Notes under the pieces: model-generated
Told to the model about the DNA's origin: nothing
Seen by the model: the letters and a program-made list of their open reading frames with translations, nothing else
Databases searched by the model: none
Shown here: positions 41,270-49,991 of the stretch, in pieces
Layout: every line of letters starts with the position of its first letter
How positions within the stretch are numbered: position 1 is the first letter of the stretch
NCBI GenBank assembly: GCA_934501535.1
Contig: CAKSUM010000005.1
Coordinates: 1 to 64,000, forward strand
Direction: 5' to 3'
DNA from: an uncultured Clostridia bacterium
GTDB lineage: Bacteria; Bacillota; Clostridia; UBA1381
Length of the DNA stretch: 64,000 nucleotides
Program-made: the position numbers and the translations under genes

Positions 41270-41349
41270 AAAATAAAACAGACGGTCTTTCTGAAGTAAG
41301 CCCCAAAAGTCAGACGCTTTTGGTGGTGCATATCATTGACCGTCTGTTT
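41270..41349 (-). terminator. Compound inverted repeat, terminator of the giant secreted-protein gene
   Basis: AAACAGACGGTC (41276-41287) pairs with GACCGTCTGTTT (41338-41349); a second hairpin CCAAAAG/CTTTTGG lies inside. On the minus strand the stem is followed by TTTTATTTTTA, so it most likely ends the gene at 41418-47261. It also faces the end of the FMN-reductase gene. Confidence 0.65.
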
Positions 41350-41417
41350 CAGTTTGCGGCAATATACGCTTTTATCGCCGCTTGCCGCACAGCTTTTCGC
41401 AGCTGTGCGGCTATTTA

Positions 41418-44400
41418 TTATTTGAGCGTAACCGATACGCTTTTGCACAGCGGATACATTCCTTTAGCGTCCTGCAAAAGCATAATCTTTGTCGTTTTTC
41501 CGTTTGTACTTATCGGGACGGTGATTTTACCGCCGGTTAAATCGGAGGAGGATATTTCCTTCACAGAAACCGCCGCAAGAGCGCCGCCTGCGCCGTACAC
41601 TGCCGTGCACAGCGTAACCTTGCCGAATGACTGCGGCAAATTCAGGTTTACCGAAATTCCGCCCGATACCTGCTCGGCGGATACTATTTTCGCGCCGTCA
41701 CCGACCGTTATTACAACATTTTTTTCATACGTTGTGCTGCTCCCTTTCGCCGTCACAACCGCGTTGTATACGCCGTCCGGGATATTCCCTACAACAATGC
41801 GCCTTTCCGCGATGTCCCATGTGATTGCGGCATTGTCTGCACTCATGCTCCAATCGGCATGATCGCTTATATCAACGGTCACCGGGTTTTCCTGCTCGGT
41901 TTCTTCGTCCCGTTCTATATAAGTGTATGTCAGACTGTACGCATTACTTTTAAAACTGCCGCTTCCTTTCGGTACATTAATTCTGTCCGCACCGTTCAGC
42001 TGCGGGAAAACGTCCGCCCATGCGCTGCCTCCCTCCGATTTTCCTGCTTCATTAACTGCATACACACTGACATCGTAATAGGATTTTTCGCCGTGCGTAT
42101 AGTTGAATACAAATGAATTTTCCGTTGCCGGCAGCTTTATCGGCTCACCGTAATCCACTTCAACCTCGTAATACTGTATCGGTCTGCCGCCGTCATTTTC
42201 GACGTTCCATTCAACACGAACATAGTCATCTCCGACAAAGGTATTGACTACAGGTATTGACGGCTCATCGGGTATGTCTGCGCTCGGTGTGCAAGTGAAA
42301 TACTGCGTTGTGCGCAGCGGCATGTTACCCTCATCCCAGCTCTGCGAACACAGCGCCACAACATATTCTTTTCCGTTTTCATAGCCATCTATCTTCTTGC
42401 CGTCACAAAAATCTAACCAGCTGCTGCCGTCCACACTGTATTTGAGTGAATACCTATTTTCGGATAACGTGCCGAACAATTGCATAGCGCCGTTTCGCGG
42501 TCTGACCTCCGGGTTGATTATAGGTTTCGCCGCAATTTCACGCGGTTTTCTCATCGAGTTCAGCGCTTTTGTTTCCGTTATCGGGCCTGCGCCCTCATTG
42601 TCGAGCGCACGGACATAGAACGTGTACACGCGTTCATTCTCAAGTCCCGTGAATATATGACACAGCGTACCTCCGAACGGTATCGGCTGAACAGCCTGCC
42701 ATTCTCCGTCATCAACTCTGACCTCATATGTCACATTATTCCCCTCAACGGGCTTCCACACCATTTCCATTTGCTCATATCCACGGATAAGTCCGCCCAC
42801 TATATCCGGCTGCTTATCCGTAACAAGCTGCGGCGCTGCAAGGCTGTTCGGTATATTTTCACGCGTGCATGCAGCGTCGCCCTGACCGGCGGAATTTACC
42901 GCGCATACCGCAAAATCATATTCCATGTTCGGAGTGAGACCTGCGAATGTATATTCGTGCGTTTGAGCGCTGACGTCTGTCCAGCTTGCACCGCCGTCCT
43001 TTGATACTCTATATCCCGTAATGTCGGTATTTCCCGTCGCTCCGGGAGCCTCCCATGTCAGTTTCGCCTGCTTGTAGCTAAGCTCCGCAGCTAATTTTCT
43101 CGGGCGCGACGGCGTTATGATTTCCGCCGACGGCACTGCTTTTTTAATTACATCTTCACTGTAGCTGTAGCGGTTTGTTGTATGCGAGTTTACCTGCACC
43201 TCATAATTTGCGCCGTTTTCGAGTCCCGTAAATGTGTATTCACGTTCCTCCGTGCGGTCGCGCATGGTCATGTCCTGCCACACATTGTTTTTGGACAAAT
43301 GTACCGCATAGGTCTTAAACAGAATATCGTCATAACCGACAAATTCGTTTTCGCCCCAATAATCCGGTTCGTCCCATGTTACGGTTATTTTTCCGTCCTC
43401 GGGATACACCTTCATATTTCTGACGGTGCCCGGGTCATCTTCGGAATGGTGCACCCGAAATTCGTACCACACAGGACTGCCCTCGCCGTATTCGTTGACC
43501 GCCTTGACGCCGATTATATAGGTTTCGCCGACCGTCAGCGTGTCCGCAACGGATATGGTAACATCTTTACCCGACTGGGCGGATGTATGCGCGCTTTTCC
43601 AGATAACGTTTCCGTCCGAAATGTAATTTTCATGTCCCTTGATTGTGTAAAGGTAATCGGTTATTCTCGCACCGCCGTCATCTTTCGGCCCGACCATGCC
43701 GATTTTGACAGGATTTACTATCGGCAGATTATATCCGACTTCCGGCGGCCCGGGAACGGTAGGCTCCGTCACGGTATACAAAAGCGTAACATATGCCGCC
43801 GTCTGTCCGTTCGATACGGTGAGCGTATCGGTGTGCGTTCCTACCGAAAGACCCTTTTTCGGCGCGACGCGTACCGTTGCCGAATCGCCGTCCGCTCCTT
43901 TCGGCGCAAGCGACAACGCGGAAAGCTCCCCGGTTATTTCAAACGGGCTGTTCTCACTGAGGCTTGCCGCAAAGCCGTCAAGTCTTTCATTATGAATACT
44001 GCTTACCGTCACGGTCTGCGCAGCGGCAGACGGTGTTCCTTTCACTTCATCAAAGCGCATGCTGCCGAAATCTATCTCGGTTTTATCCGCCGTAATCCAA
44101 ATTCGCTCCTCATACGGCGTAACCTCTACCGTAAACTTATTTGAAAGCACGCCGCCGACATTGAGATACAGCTCATAGCTGCCGGGTTTTACGTTGCCGT
44201 TGATTATAATGTCAAAGGTCAGCGGTCCCTCCGAGCCGATGTTGGTTCCGCCGGTGTACAGGCTCATGCCGAACGGCGCGCCCTCCAGAGCGGTGTACGC
44301 CTCGCGCGTTACGCCCTTTGCAAGCACCTTAAATGATGTTTTGTTTATATAGCTCGGCGTTGCAGGCCCTACCTGCTCCATTGTTCCGCTCGCGGCATTT

Positions 44401-47261
44401 ATCGGCGAAACCGTCACCGCGGACGGTATCGTGCCCTCGGGCTGAGTAACGTCCGAGGTTATGTATGTAACCACCGGGAAACGCTGCATGGAATTTTCCT
44501 TGTTAAAATCATAGACGTAATGCAGAAGCTTCCAGTTAAAGCCGGCGCTTTTTTTGCCGCCGTCTGCGTTAAATCCGTCATTCTGACCGAAAACCGTGCC
44601 CTCAAAGCTTGTGCCTACGGCGCTTGTTTCTATTCTGCCGCGCTCATACTCCTTTTCCTGCACGTATCCGCCCGTGATTTTCGTGCCCGCCTCGACATAT
44701 TTGAGTATGTTTTCCGCCGATGTTTCAATTCCGCCGCCGAGCTTCGCGCTGACCGACATACCTGCGGAGGTTGTGTCCGATTTTTCCTTTGTAATCTCAA
44801 TCGACTGAGTCTGGCTGCCCTTGCCTGCCGGGAAGGTGCCTACGCTTTTATGTATCATAACGCTGCCGCCGAGAATATTTTTGCCCGACGGTTCATTGTG
44901 CGGATAAGTTTCCGGCTTTCCGGGCGTGTGACCGAACACATCGTCCAAATCCGGCAGAACCTCTGCCGCATACTCCGCAAACGCGTTATAATCGCTGCGC
45001 GTCAGGCTCGCGGTTTTTACCGAGTCCGACCCTCTGTGCGGCACATACACCACATACGGAGTTTCGGCGCGCACGCCGTTTTCTCCGGCATAGTATGCCG
45101 TGTACAGATACGCGTCATAGCCGACAGTTGCAAGCACAACGGTGTCCTCGCCGCCGCTTGCCGAAAAACTCTGCGTGTACGATACCTCGAGTGAATTTTC
45201 TTTTTCGGAGGACGAGCTTTCAAGAGCCTCGCTTTCCGCCTCAAACACGGCAGCCGTGCCGCTTGCGCCGGCTTTTACCTCTACCGAAAGATACGCCCCG
45301 GCAGATATGGTAAACGATTCCGACACACCGGCTGAAGATGCCACGCTGTTACCGTAGGTTGTCTGACCGTTTTCATACATATCGGACGGCAGCGACCCGA
45401 AGTACGGCGGCGATGCAAGCGCCGCGACAATGACCGGGTCTGCCCAGAAAAATCCGCGGTCTTGATATTTCAAATACACAGAATCGCTGTCAACATCGGG
45501 CATAGCCGCCGCAGCAAAATTCGTGCTTGTTCCGAGCAGCGCCGTGCCGGGATTTTGAGTATATCCGTTTCCGGTATGCGCCAGGAAGTACGTTTTAAAT
45601 CCGCCGTTCGTGTGCGCACGCACCAGCGCCGCGTCCTCATATGTTTTTCCGTCAAAGCTTACGTTTGCCGTCTTTATATCATACACATTTATTCCGTTGT
45701 TGTAGAAAACGCACTGCGTATCGTCAAAACCGTGACCTCTGTCCTTGCCCTCGCTCCAGCTGCCCGTGTACGAGCCCTTTTCCTCGGTGTAATAGCCGTA
45801 GGTGTATCCGTCCGCATAGCGCACAAAAGGTATGTAATTCTGATCCGCAATGAGAGTTCCCGATGAAATTATGCCGGTTTTTCCCTCAGCCTTTTTCTTT
45901 TCCGCAAGGCCGAAATCGTCCTTTAAAACGCCTATTCTTACAGGCGCACAGTCGGTTACTTTTTTGTTATACACATAATCGCTGTCACTTGCGGCGGTGC
46001 CGTCCACCCAGCCGTGGTGGTAAATTCCGCCGTTATACACCGTTGACGTTTTAAAATTGCCGCTGTCTTTATTATAATCAAGCGCGAACACATAGTAGCT
46101 CGGCGTGTACATTTTGTCGCCCGAATATGCCGCCCAGTGGTGAATAGTTTTCTTCACCGACATGAAAACCGTCGGGGTTCCGGAATTATCGATATCGCAG
46201 ATTGTCACATCAAAACCCGAGGCGTCGCCGGTGGTAATGCTCATTCCCAAGTCCTTTGCCGCCGCTCCGCCGATGCCGAGCGTCAGATTTTTACGTTTTG
46301 CGTATCTTTCATCAGACGTAGGCGCACCGCCAAGATAATAAACCGCGTACATGCTGCTCGCATAATTCGCATTTATCTGCACCTTGGCAGCCGAAATCGC
46401 CGTCACAATATCATCATATCCGTCACCGTCTATGTCCGCAGCGGCAGTCGACACGGTTACGCCCGGCTTGCCCAGATAGGTGTTATCCACCCATACCTGC
46501 AGGCTGTTGCTGAGAAATTCCGGGGTGCCGTTCCAGCCGTCATTGCTCTTCCATCCCGATTGAGTGCGGTTTTCCTCCTTAAGGCTCCACATGCAGCTTC
46601 CGCCGGTTTTGTCAAAGCCGTATTTATCACCGCTCGCCGCGGCATAGCCGCTCATCGGCGTTGTTGTTATTATTTCATCATATCCGTCGCCGTTCATATC
46701 GGCGCAAATCACGTTCATGCAGTTCACAAACTCGCCCGTATTGCCGTAGAAATCGGCGCCGCCCTCATAGAGCACCGCAATCGGTACCATGTCGGAGGTA
46801 TTCTCCGCAGACGCCGCACAAAGGAGCAGCAGCGACCTGTTTCCCGATGTTTTCGCCGCAACAAGCATTGCGAGCTGATTTCTTCTGCCGTCAGCGTCAA
46901 AATCGCCCTCGGCGGCTGACAAAATTTTATATGCGCCGCTCAAAGCGTATGATTTTCCGCCGATTACAAACGTTTTATTCGCCGTCTGCGGCAGTGTGCC
47001 CGAGCTTGCCCACACCTGTTCTCCGCTGCCGAATATTCTTCCGCCGTTTTCGCTCAGATAAAGAGGCTCGCGCACATCGGACAGCAGCGTGCCGTCCTTG
47101 TACGGCAGAGTGTACTCGCTGTCCGAAAGATCCTCCATATTCCCGAAAATTTTCTGCATTAGGGACAGGTCGGCGTCCTCCTGCGATGAATTTGCCCGTG
47201 CGCTTACCGGCGCAAGAGCAAATGAAAGGCTTAAAATAAGCGAAATGAGTCTGCGTTTCAT
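41418..47261 (-). CDS. Giant secreted protein with FG-GAP-like repeats and fibronectin-III domains (1,947 aa)
   Basis: The start at 47261 (MKRRLISLILSLSFALAPVSARA) follows AAGGGAGAG, giving a signal peptide. Residues about 110-400 contain DxDxDG-type loops: AEGDFDADGRRNQ, CADMNGDGYDEIIT, AADIDGDGYDDIVT and CDIDNSGTPTVFM. These are typical of integrin-like/VCBS beta-propeller repeats binding calcium. A long middle region (about 450-1180) is unrecognised. From about 1180 to 1800 come several fibronectin type III domains (GKITVTWDEP, AKLTWEAPGATGNTDITGYRV, GDDYVRVEWNVENDGG). The end is Ig-like. No SLH or sortase motif is seen, so anchoring is unclear. It is directly downstream of the LuxR/MalT-type regulator. 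Confidence 0.75.
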   Translation of the reverse strand: MKRRLISLILSLSFALAPVSARANSSQEDADLSLMQKIFGNMEDLSDSEYTLPYKDGTLLSDVREPLYLSENGGRIFGSGEQVWASSGTLPQTANKTFVIGGKSYALSGAYKILSAAEGDFDADGRRNQLAMLVAAKTSGNRSLLLLCAASAENTSDMVPIAVLYEGGADFYGNTGEFVNCMNVICADMNGDGYDEIITTTPMSGYAAASGDKYGFDKTGGSCMWSLKEENRTQSGWKSNDGWNGTPEFLSNSLQVWVDNTYLGKPGVTVSTAAADIDGDGYDDIVTAISAAKVQINANYASSMYAVYYLGGAPTSDERYAKRKNLTLGIGGAAAKDLGMSITTGDASGFDVTICDIDNSGTPTVFMSVKKTIHHWAAYSGDKMYTPSYYVFALDYNKDSGNFKTSTVYNGGIYHHGWVDGTAASDSDYVYNKKVTDCAPVRIGVLKDDFGLAEKKKAEGKTGIISSGTLIADQNYIPFVRYADGYTYGYYTEEKGSYTGSWSEGKDRGHGFDDTQCVFYNNGINVYDIKTANVSFDGKTYEDAALVRAHTNGGFKTYFLAHTGNGYTQNPGTALLGTSTNFAAAAMPDVDSDSVYLKYQDRGFFWADPVIVAALASPPYFGSLPSDMYENGQTTYGNSVASSAGVSESFTISAGAYLSVEVKAGASGTAAVFEAESEALESSSSEKENSLEVSYTQSFSASGGEDTVVLATVGYDAYLYTAYYAGENGVRAETPYVVYVPHRGSDSVKTASLTRSDYNAFAEYAAEVLPDLDDVFGHTPGKPETYPHNEPSGKNILGGSVMIHKSVGTFPAGKGSQTQSIEITKEKSDTTSAGMSVSAKLGGGIETSAENILKYVEAGTKITGGYVQEKEYERGRIETSAVGTSFEGTVFGQNDGFNADGGKKSAGFNWKLLHYVYDFNKENSMQRFPVVTYITSDVTQPEGTIPSAVTVSPINAASGTMEQVGPATPSYINKTSFKVLAKGVTREAYTALEGAPFGMSLYTGGTNIGSEGPLTFDIIINGNVKPGSYELYLNVGGVLSNKFTVEVTPYEERIWITADKTEIDFGSMRFDEVKGTPSAAAQTVTVSSIHNERLDGFAASLSENSPFEITGELSALSLAPKGADGDSATVRVAPKKGLSVGTHTDTLTVSNGQTAAYVTLLYTVTEPTVPGPPEVGYNLPIVNPVKIGMVGPKDDGGARITDYLYTIKGHENYISDGNVIWKSAHTSAQSGKDVTISVADTLTVGETYIIGVKAVNEYGEGSPVWYEFRVHHSEDDPGTVRNMKVYPEDGKITVTWDEPDYWGENEFVGYDDILFKTYAVHLSKNNVWQDMTMRDRTEEREYTFTGLENGANYEVQVNSHTTNRYSYSEDVIKKAVPSAEIITPSRPRKLAAELSYKQAKLTWEAPGATGNTDITGYRVSKDGGASWTDVSAQTHEYTFAGLTPNMEYDFAVCAVNSAGQGDAACTRENIPNSLAAPQLVTDKQPDIVGGLIRGYEQMEMVWKPVEGNNVTYEVRVDDGEWQAVQPIPFGGTLCHIFTGLENERVYTFYVRALDNEGAGPITETKALNSMRKPREIAAKPIINPEVRPRNGAMQLFGTLSENRYSLKYSVDGSSWLDFCDGKKIDGYENGKEYVVALCSQSWDEGNMPLRTTQYFTCTPSADIPDEPSIPVVNTFVGDDYVRVEWNVENDGGRPIQYYEVEVDYGEPIKLPATENSFVFNYTHGEKSYYDVSVYAVNEAGKSEGGSAWADVFPQLNGADRINVPKGSGSFKSNAYSLTYTYIERDEETEQENPVTVDISDHADWSMSADNAAITWDIAERRIVVGNIPDGVYNAVVTAKGSSTTYEKNVVITVGDGAKIVSAEQVSGGISVNLNLPQSFGKVTLCTAVYGAGGALAAVSVKEISSSDLTGGKITVPISTNGKTTKIMLLQDAKGMYPLCKSVSVTLK

Positions 47262-47281
47262 GAAAAAAACTCTCCCTTCGT

Positions 47282-47310
47282 AGTATAATCCCATGATTAG
47301 ATTATACCAA
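47282..47310 (-). promoter_or_regulatory. Candidate promoter of the giant-protein gene
   Basis: On the minus strand TTGGTA (47310-47305) and TATACT (47287-47282) are 17 nt apart, ending 20 nt before the ATG. A second TATAAT lies at 47306-47301 without a matching -35. The -35 is moderate, as for activator-dependent promoters. Confidence 0.45.
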
Positions 47311-47325
47311 AGGGAGAGCTGCAAT

Positions 47326-47348
47326 AAAATTAGCCAATGGCCAATTTT
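47326..47348. promoter_or_regulatory. Imperfect 23-bp palindrome, possible operator
   Basis: AAAATTAGCCAATGGCCAATTTT reads nearly the same on both strands, with mismatches only at mirrored positions. It overlaps the stop codon of the regulator gene and lies just upstream of the -35 box at 47305-47310. That position would suit an activator site for the regulator itself, but a short terminator stem is also possible. Confidence 0.35.
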
Positions 47349-49788
47349 ATATTTTTATGTCGGAAAGCTGCGCGCGCGAGCGTATTCCGGTTTTGTCAAA
47401 TATGTTGCTCACGGTCATTTTCACGGTGGAAACGGACACATAAAGCCGCGCGGCAATCTGCTTGTTTGTAAGACCGCATCGGATAAGCTCCGCCACCTCA
47501 CGTTCACGCGGCGACAGCCTTGTTCCCGACAATCCGATTTCCGCCGCCGACTTTTCAAATTCCGCTCCACGGCGGCAGATAATATCATATGCCGGGCTTT
47601 GCTTTACCGAACCGAGCACTGTTTTTATGCCGGCATAATTTTGTGCAAACGGCATGTAAATTTCGTCCGCGGCGGCAAGCGAAAGCGCGGTTTTCAGCGA
47701 TTTTTCCGCCTTAGCGTCATTTGCGAGCGCCGCGTTTGCGCAGCACTCAAAAATATTGAAATATATCTGCGGAAGCACGCTCGGAATTGCCGCTGCCGCG
47801 TTGCACGCAAACGGGCAAAAAGCAAGCAGTTTTGCATATTCTTTTCTTTCAAGCAACGCTTTTGCGTAAACTATATGCGCAAACGGAACCGTCATCGGCG
47901 CAAGCCTGTCTGCGCCTATGTTTCCGCCGGCAATCCAGCCGTCGATTTTTCCGGCGCGGTGCGTGAATGCGTAAATATACCCCAAAAACATACTGAGCGT
48001 GTATCTGCACATGTCCTCGGTATTGGCGGAGGCGCTTTCGGACATTGCAAAAAGTGCGTCGAAAAGCTTCGTTTCATCGCCCGAAGCAAGCGCGGTATTC
48101 GCCAGAACGAACAGCGCGCACTGATATACGCTTGCCTGATTTTTGCTTTTTGCCTCAAACGCGGCTCTGTGCGCCAGCGTTTCCGCCTCGGGGAAATTGC
48201 CGCGCAGAAATTCCGCCTCGGCGCGCATAGCGAACTCCGAGCCGGTGCCGTGACCGCCGGTCAGGCGATAGTAATAGGGCATACATTCGTCCATAAGCTC
48301 AAGCTCCCGGTCAAGGCTGCCCGTTTTTGCATGATACAGGCACATAACCGACGGCGACCCGAAACTCCAGGTGCTGCGCAGATTGATAAGGCTTGCCTTT
48401 TTTCCGAGCAGCTCGTACGCTTTTCTGTGATGACGGCTCATTTCCGCTATGTCATTGTACGCCGTGAATGATATCAGCAGCTCGGTTTCGCCGAGGATAG
48501 CGTTTCTTTTTTCCTCCGGAATATTGCTGCGATGCGCAATTTCGATAATTTCACCGATAAGCTCGCCGAGCTTTTCGTTCTCGCCCACAAAAAACAGGAT
48601 AAACGCCAGCGGAACCATGCTTTCCGGATAGCGCAGCTTGACCTCATACGGTGTTTTATCCAGAATATCAATCACCATTTCAGCCGTGTTTTCATCGCTG
48701 ATGTCGGCAAGGTCATAACTCGTATGCGGCATTGCAAAAATCCTCTCATACGCGCCGGCTCTGTAATATAGGCTAACGGCGTTTATTTTGCTGCCGTACG
48801 CCTGTTCCCATTCCGCCGCCGCAATCAGCAGCCGGTTTCTTTCGTTTACGTGCATGTGGTCGAACACCCGGCAGAGATACTCGTGAATTAAGCTGTGAAA
48901 ATAGTATTCCTGCTCTTTTTCGTCAAAGTGTATAAATCCGCCCCCGACAAGATTTGCGCGGACAAAATCAATACTTTTTCCGCTCACCTCCGCCGCCTGA
49001 CGGAGAGTAAAGCTTTTAAAGGGCGCAAGCGATATGAAAAATTCGCGCTCATCATCTGTCAACCTGCCGAAAAATGCCTTTTCTATAAGCGAGTCGAGTA
49101 TGCCCTTTTCAAAGCGTTTGTTTTTTGCATAAAAAATCAGCTGCAGATAAACGGCAAATATCCAGCCTCCGGTTATTTTCAGGAGTTCGTCAATCTCTGT
49201 ATCGGTCAGCATAATCCCGGCACAGCCGAAATACGCACGGCAGTCCGCCGCCGTAAAGGCAAACTCCTCCGAACCTATGTAATATGTGCGGCCGCCGCCG
49301 TTAATTCTGAAGCTGTTTTTTTCGTTCACCGACTGAATTGACGCGGTAATATGCAGCTTGTCACAAGCGGCACATGACAGAGCGGACAAAAATGCGTCCA
49401 TTCCCTCCGCCGAGCCCGACAGATTATCGAGAATAATGTATGTTTCTTCGGGACATTCAAGCTCGCCCATCAATTCATGAATATCGGACAAATTCTCTCC
49501 GCACGGTGCGCCGCAGCTTTTAAGCGCCGCCGAGCATACGCCGTCCGTGCCCGAGAGCGCGCCGCAGAACCATTGCCAGTAATCCGCCGCATTTTCGGAA
49601 AAGAAGGTATGCTTTAATACGCGTTTATCCTTAAAATACGATTTTGCAAAGAATTGAGCAAGAGCCGTTGTCTTGCCGAACCCCGACGGTGTTTCAAGCA
49701 CGGTAAGAGAGTATTTTTTTATATTTTCAAAGTCATCTGCAAGCCTTTTCGGGAAGTACTGTGCCTGCAAATTCAATCCTGACGCCAT
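47347..49788 (-). CDS. MalT-like STAND ATPase regulator with LuxR-type HTH (813 aa)
   Basis: An N-terminal NTPase with Walker A VLETPSGFGKTTALAQF and Walker B EETYIILDNLS is followed by a winged-helix/sensor region (TDTEIDELLKITGGWIFAVYLQL) and a long TPR-like helical part (about residues 330-730). The C-terminal LuxR HTH is LSPREREVAELIRCGLTNKQIAARLYVSVSTVKMTVSNIF. Such proteins are ligand- and ATP-activated transcription activators, MalT being the model. TTGGAGGT precedes the start. It lies immediately upstream of and on the same strand as the giant secreted-protein gene, its likely target; the glycan locus at 49992 may be another. Confidence 0.88.
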   Translation of the reverse strand: MASGLNLQAQYFPKRLADDFENIKKYSLTVLETPSGFGKTTALAQFFAKSYFKDKRVLKHTFFSENAADYWQWFCGALSGTDGVCSAALKSCGAPCGENLSDIHELMGELECPEETYIILDNLSGSAEGMDAFLSALSCAACDKLHITASIQSVNEKNSFRINGGGRTYYIGSEEFAFTAADCRAYFGCAGIMLTDTEIDELLKITGGWIFAVYLQLIFYAKNKRFEKGILDSLIEKAFFGRLTDDEREFFISLAPFKSFTLRQAAEVSGKSIDFVRANLVGGGFIHFDEKEQEYYFHSLIHEYLCRVFDHMHVNERNRLLIAAAEWEQAYGSKINAVSLYYRAGAYERIFAMPHTSYDLADISDENTAEMVIDILDKTPYEVKLRYPESMVPLAFILFFVGENEKLGELIGEIIEIAHRSNIPEEKRNAILGETELLISFTAYNDIAEMSRHHRKAYELLGKKASLINLRSTWSFGSPSVMCLYHAKTGSLDRELELMDECMPYYYRLTGGHGTGSEFAMRAEAEFLRGNFPEAETLAHRAAFEAKSKNQASVYQCALFVLANTALASGDETKLFDALFAMSESASANTEDMCRYTLSMFLGYIYAFTHRAGKIDGWIAGGNIGADRLAPMTVPFAHIVYAKALLERKEYAKLLAFCPFACNAAAAIPSVLPQIYFNIFECCANAALANDAKAEKSLKTALSLAAADEIYMPFAQNYAGIKTVLGSVKQSPAYDIICRRGAEFEKSAAEIGLSGTRLSPREREVAELIRCGLTNKQIAARLYVSVSTVKMTVSNIFDKTGIRSRAQLSDIKI

Positions 49789-49808
49789 TTGTATCTACCT
49801 CCAAAGAA

Positions 49809-49837
49809 AGTATATCACAAGCAGCATAAAAATGCAA
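49809..49837 (-). promoter_or_regulatory. Sigma-A promoter of the MalT/LuxR-type regulator
   Basis: On the minus strand TTGCAT (49837-49832) and TATACT (49814-49809) have a 17-nt spacer, about 20 nt before the ATG. A short inverted repeat GGAGAAAA/TTTTCTCC (49857-49878) lies just upstream and could be an operator. Confidence 0.65.
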
Positions 49838-49912
49838 TAAAATAGCATATATATTGGAGAAAAATTTCGTTTTCTCCGTCAGATTTGACCGCAGCCGAAA
49901 CCGCATACAAAA

Positions 49913-49941
49913 AACACCCGGATTTTTTTGAAATCCGGGCG
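49913..49941 (-). terminator. Terminator of the glycan-use locus (after the MATE gene)
   Basis: CCCGGATTT (49917-49925) pairs with AAATCCGGG (49931-49939). On the minus strand it is followed by TGTTTTTTG. It lies about 50 nt beyond the MATE stop and ends the long transcript coming from the right edge. Confidence 0.75.
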
Positions 49942-49991
49942 GTTTGCAATTTTTTTCGGCACATGCATGCTGCCGTATGAAGTTTACATCA

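Noticed and set aside
43182..44144. Plus-strand ORF (320 aa) opposite the giant secreted-protein gene
   Set aside because: Same reason: composition of an antisense frame and no support from context.
47293..48471. Long plus-strand ORF (392 aa) opposite the regulator gene
   Set aside because: Antisense shadow of a GC-skewed coding region; its product is Arg/Cys/His-rich without family features and no ribosome binding site is present.
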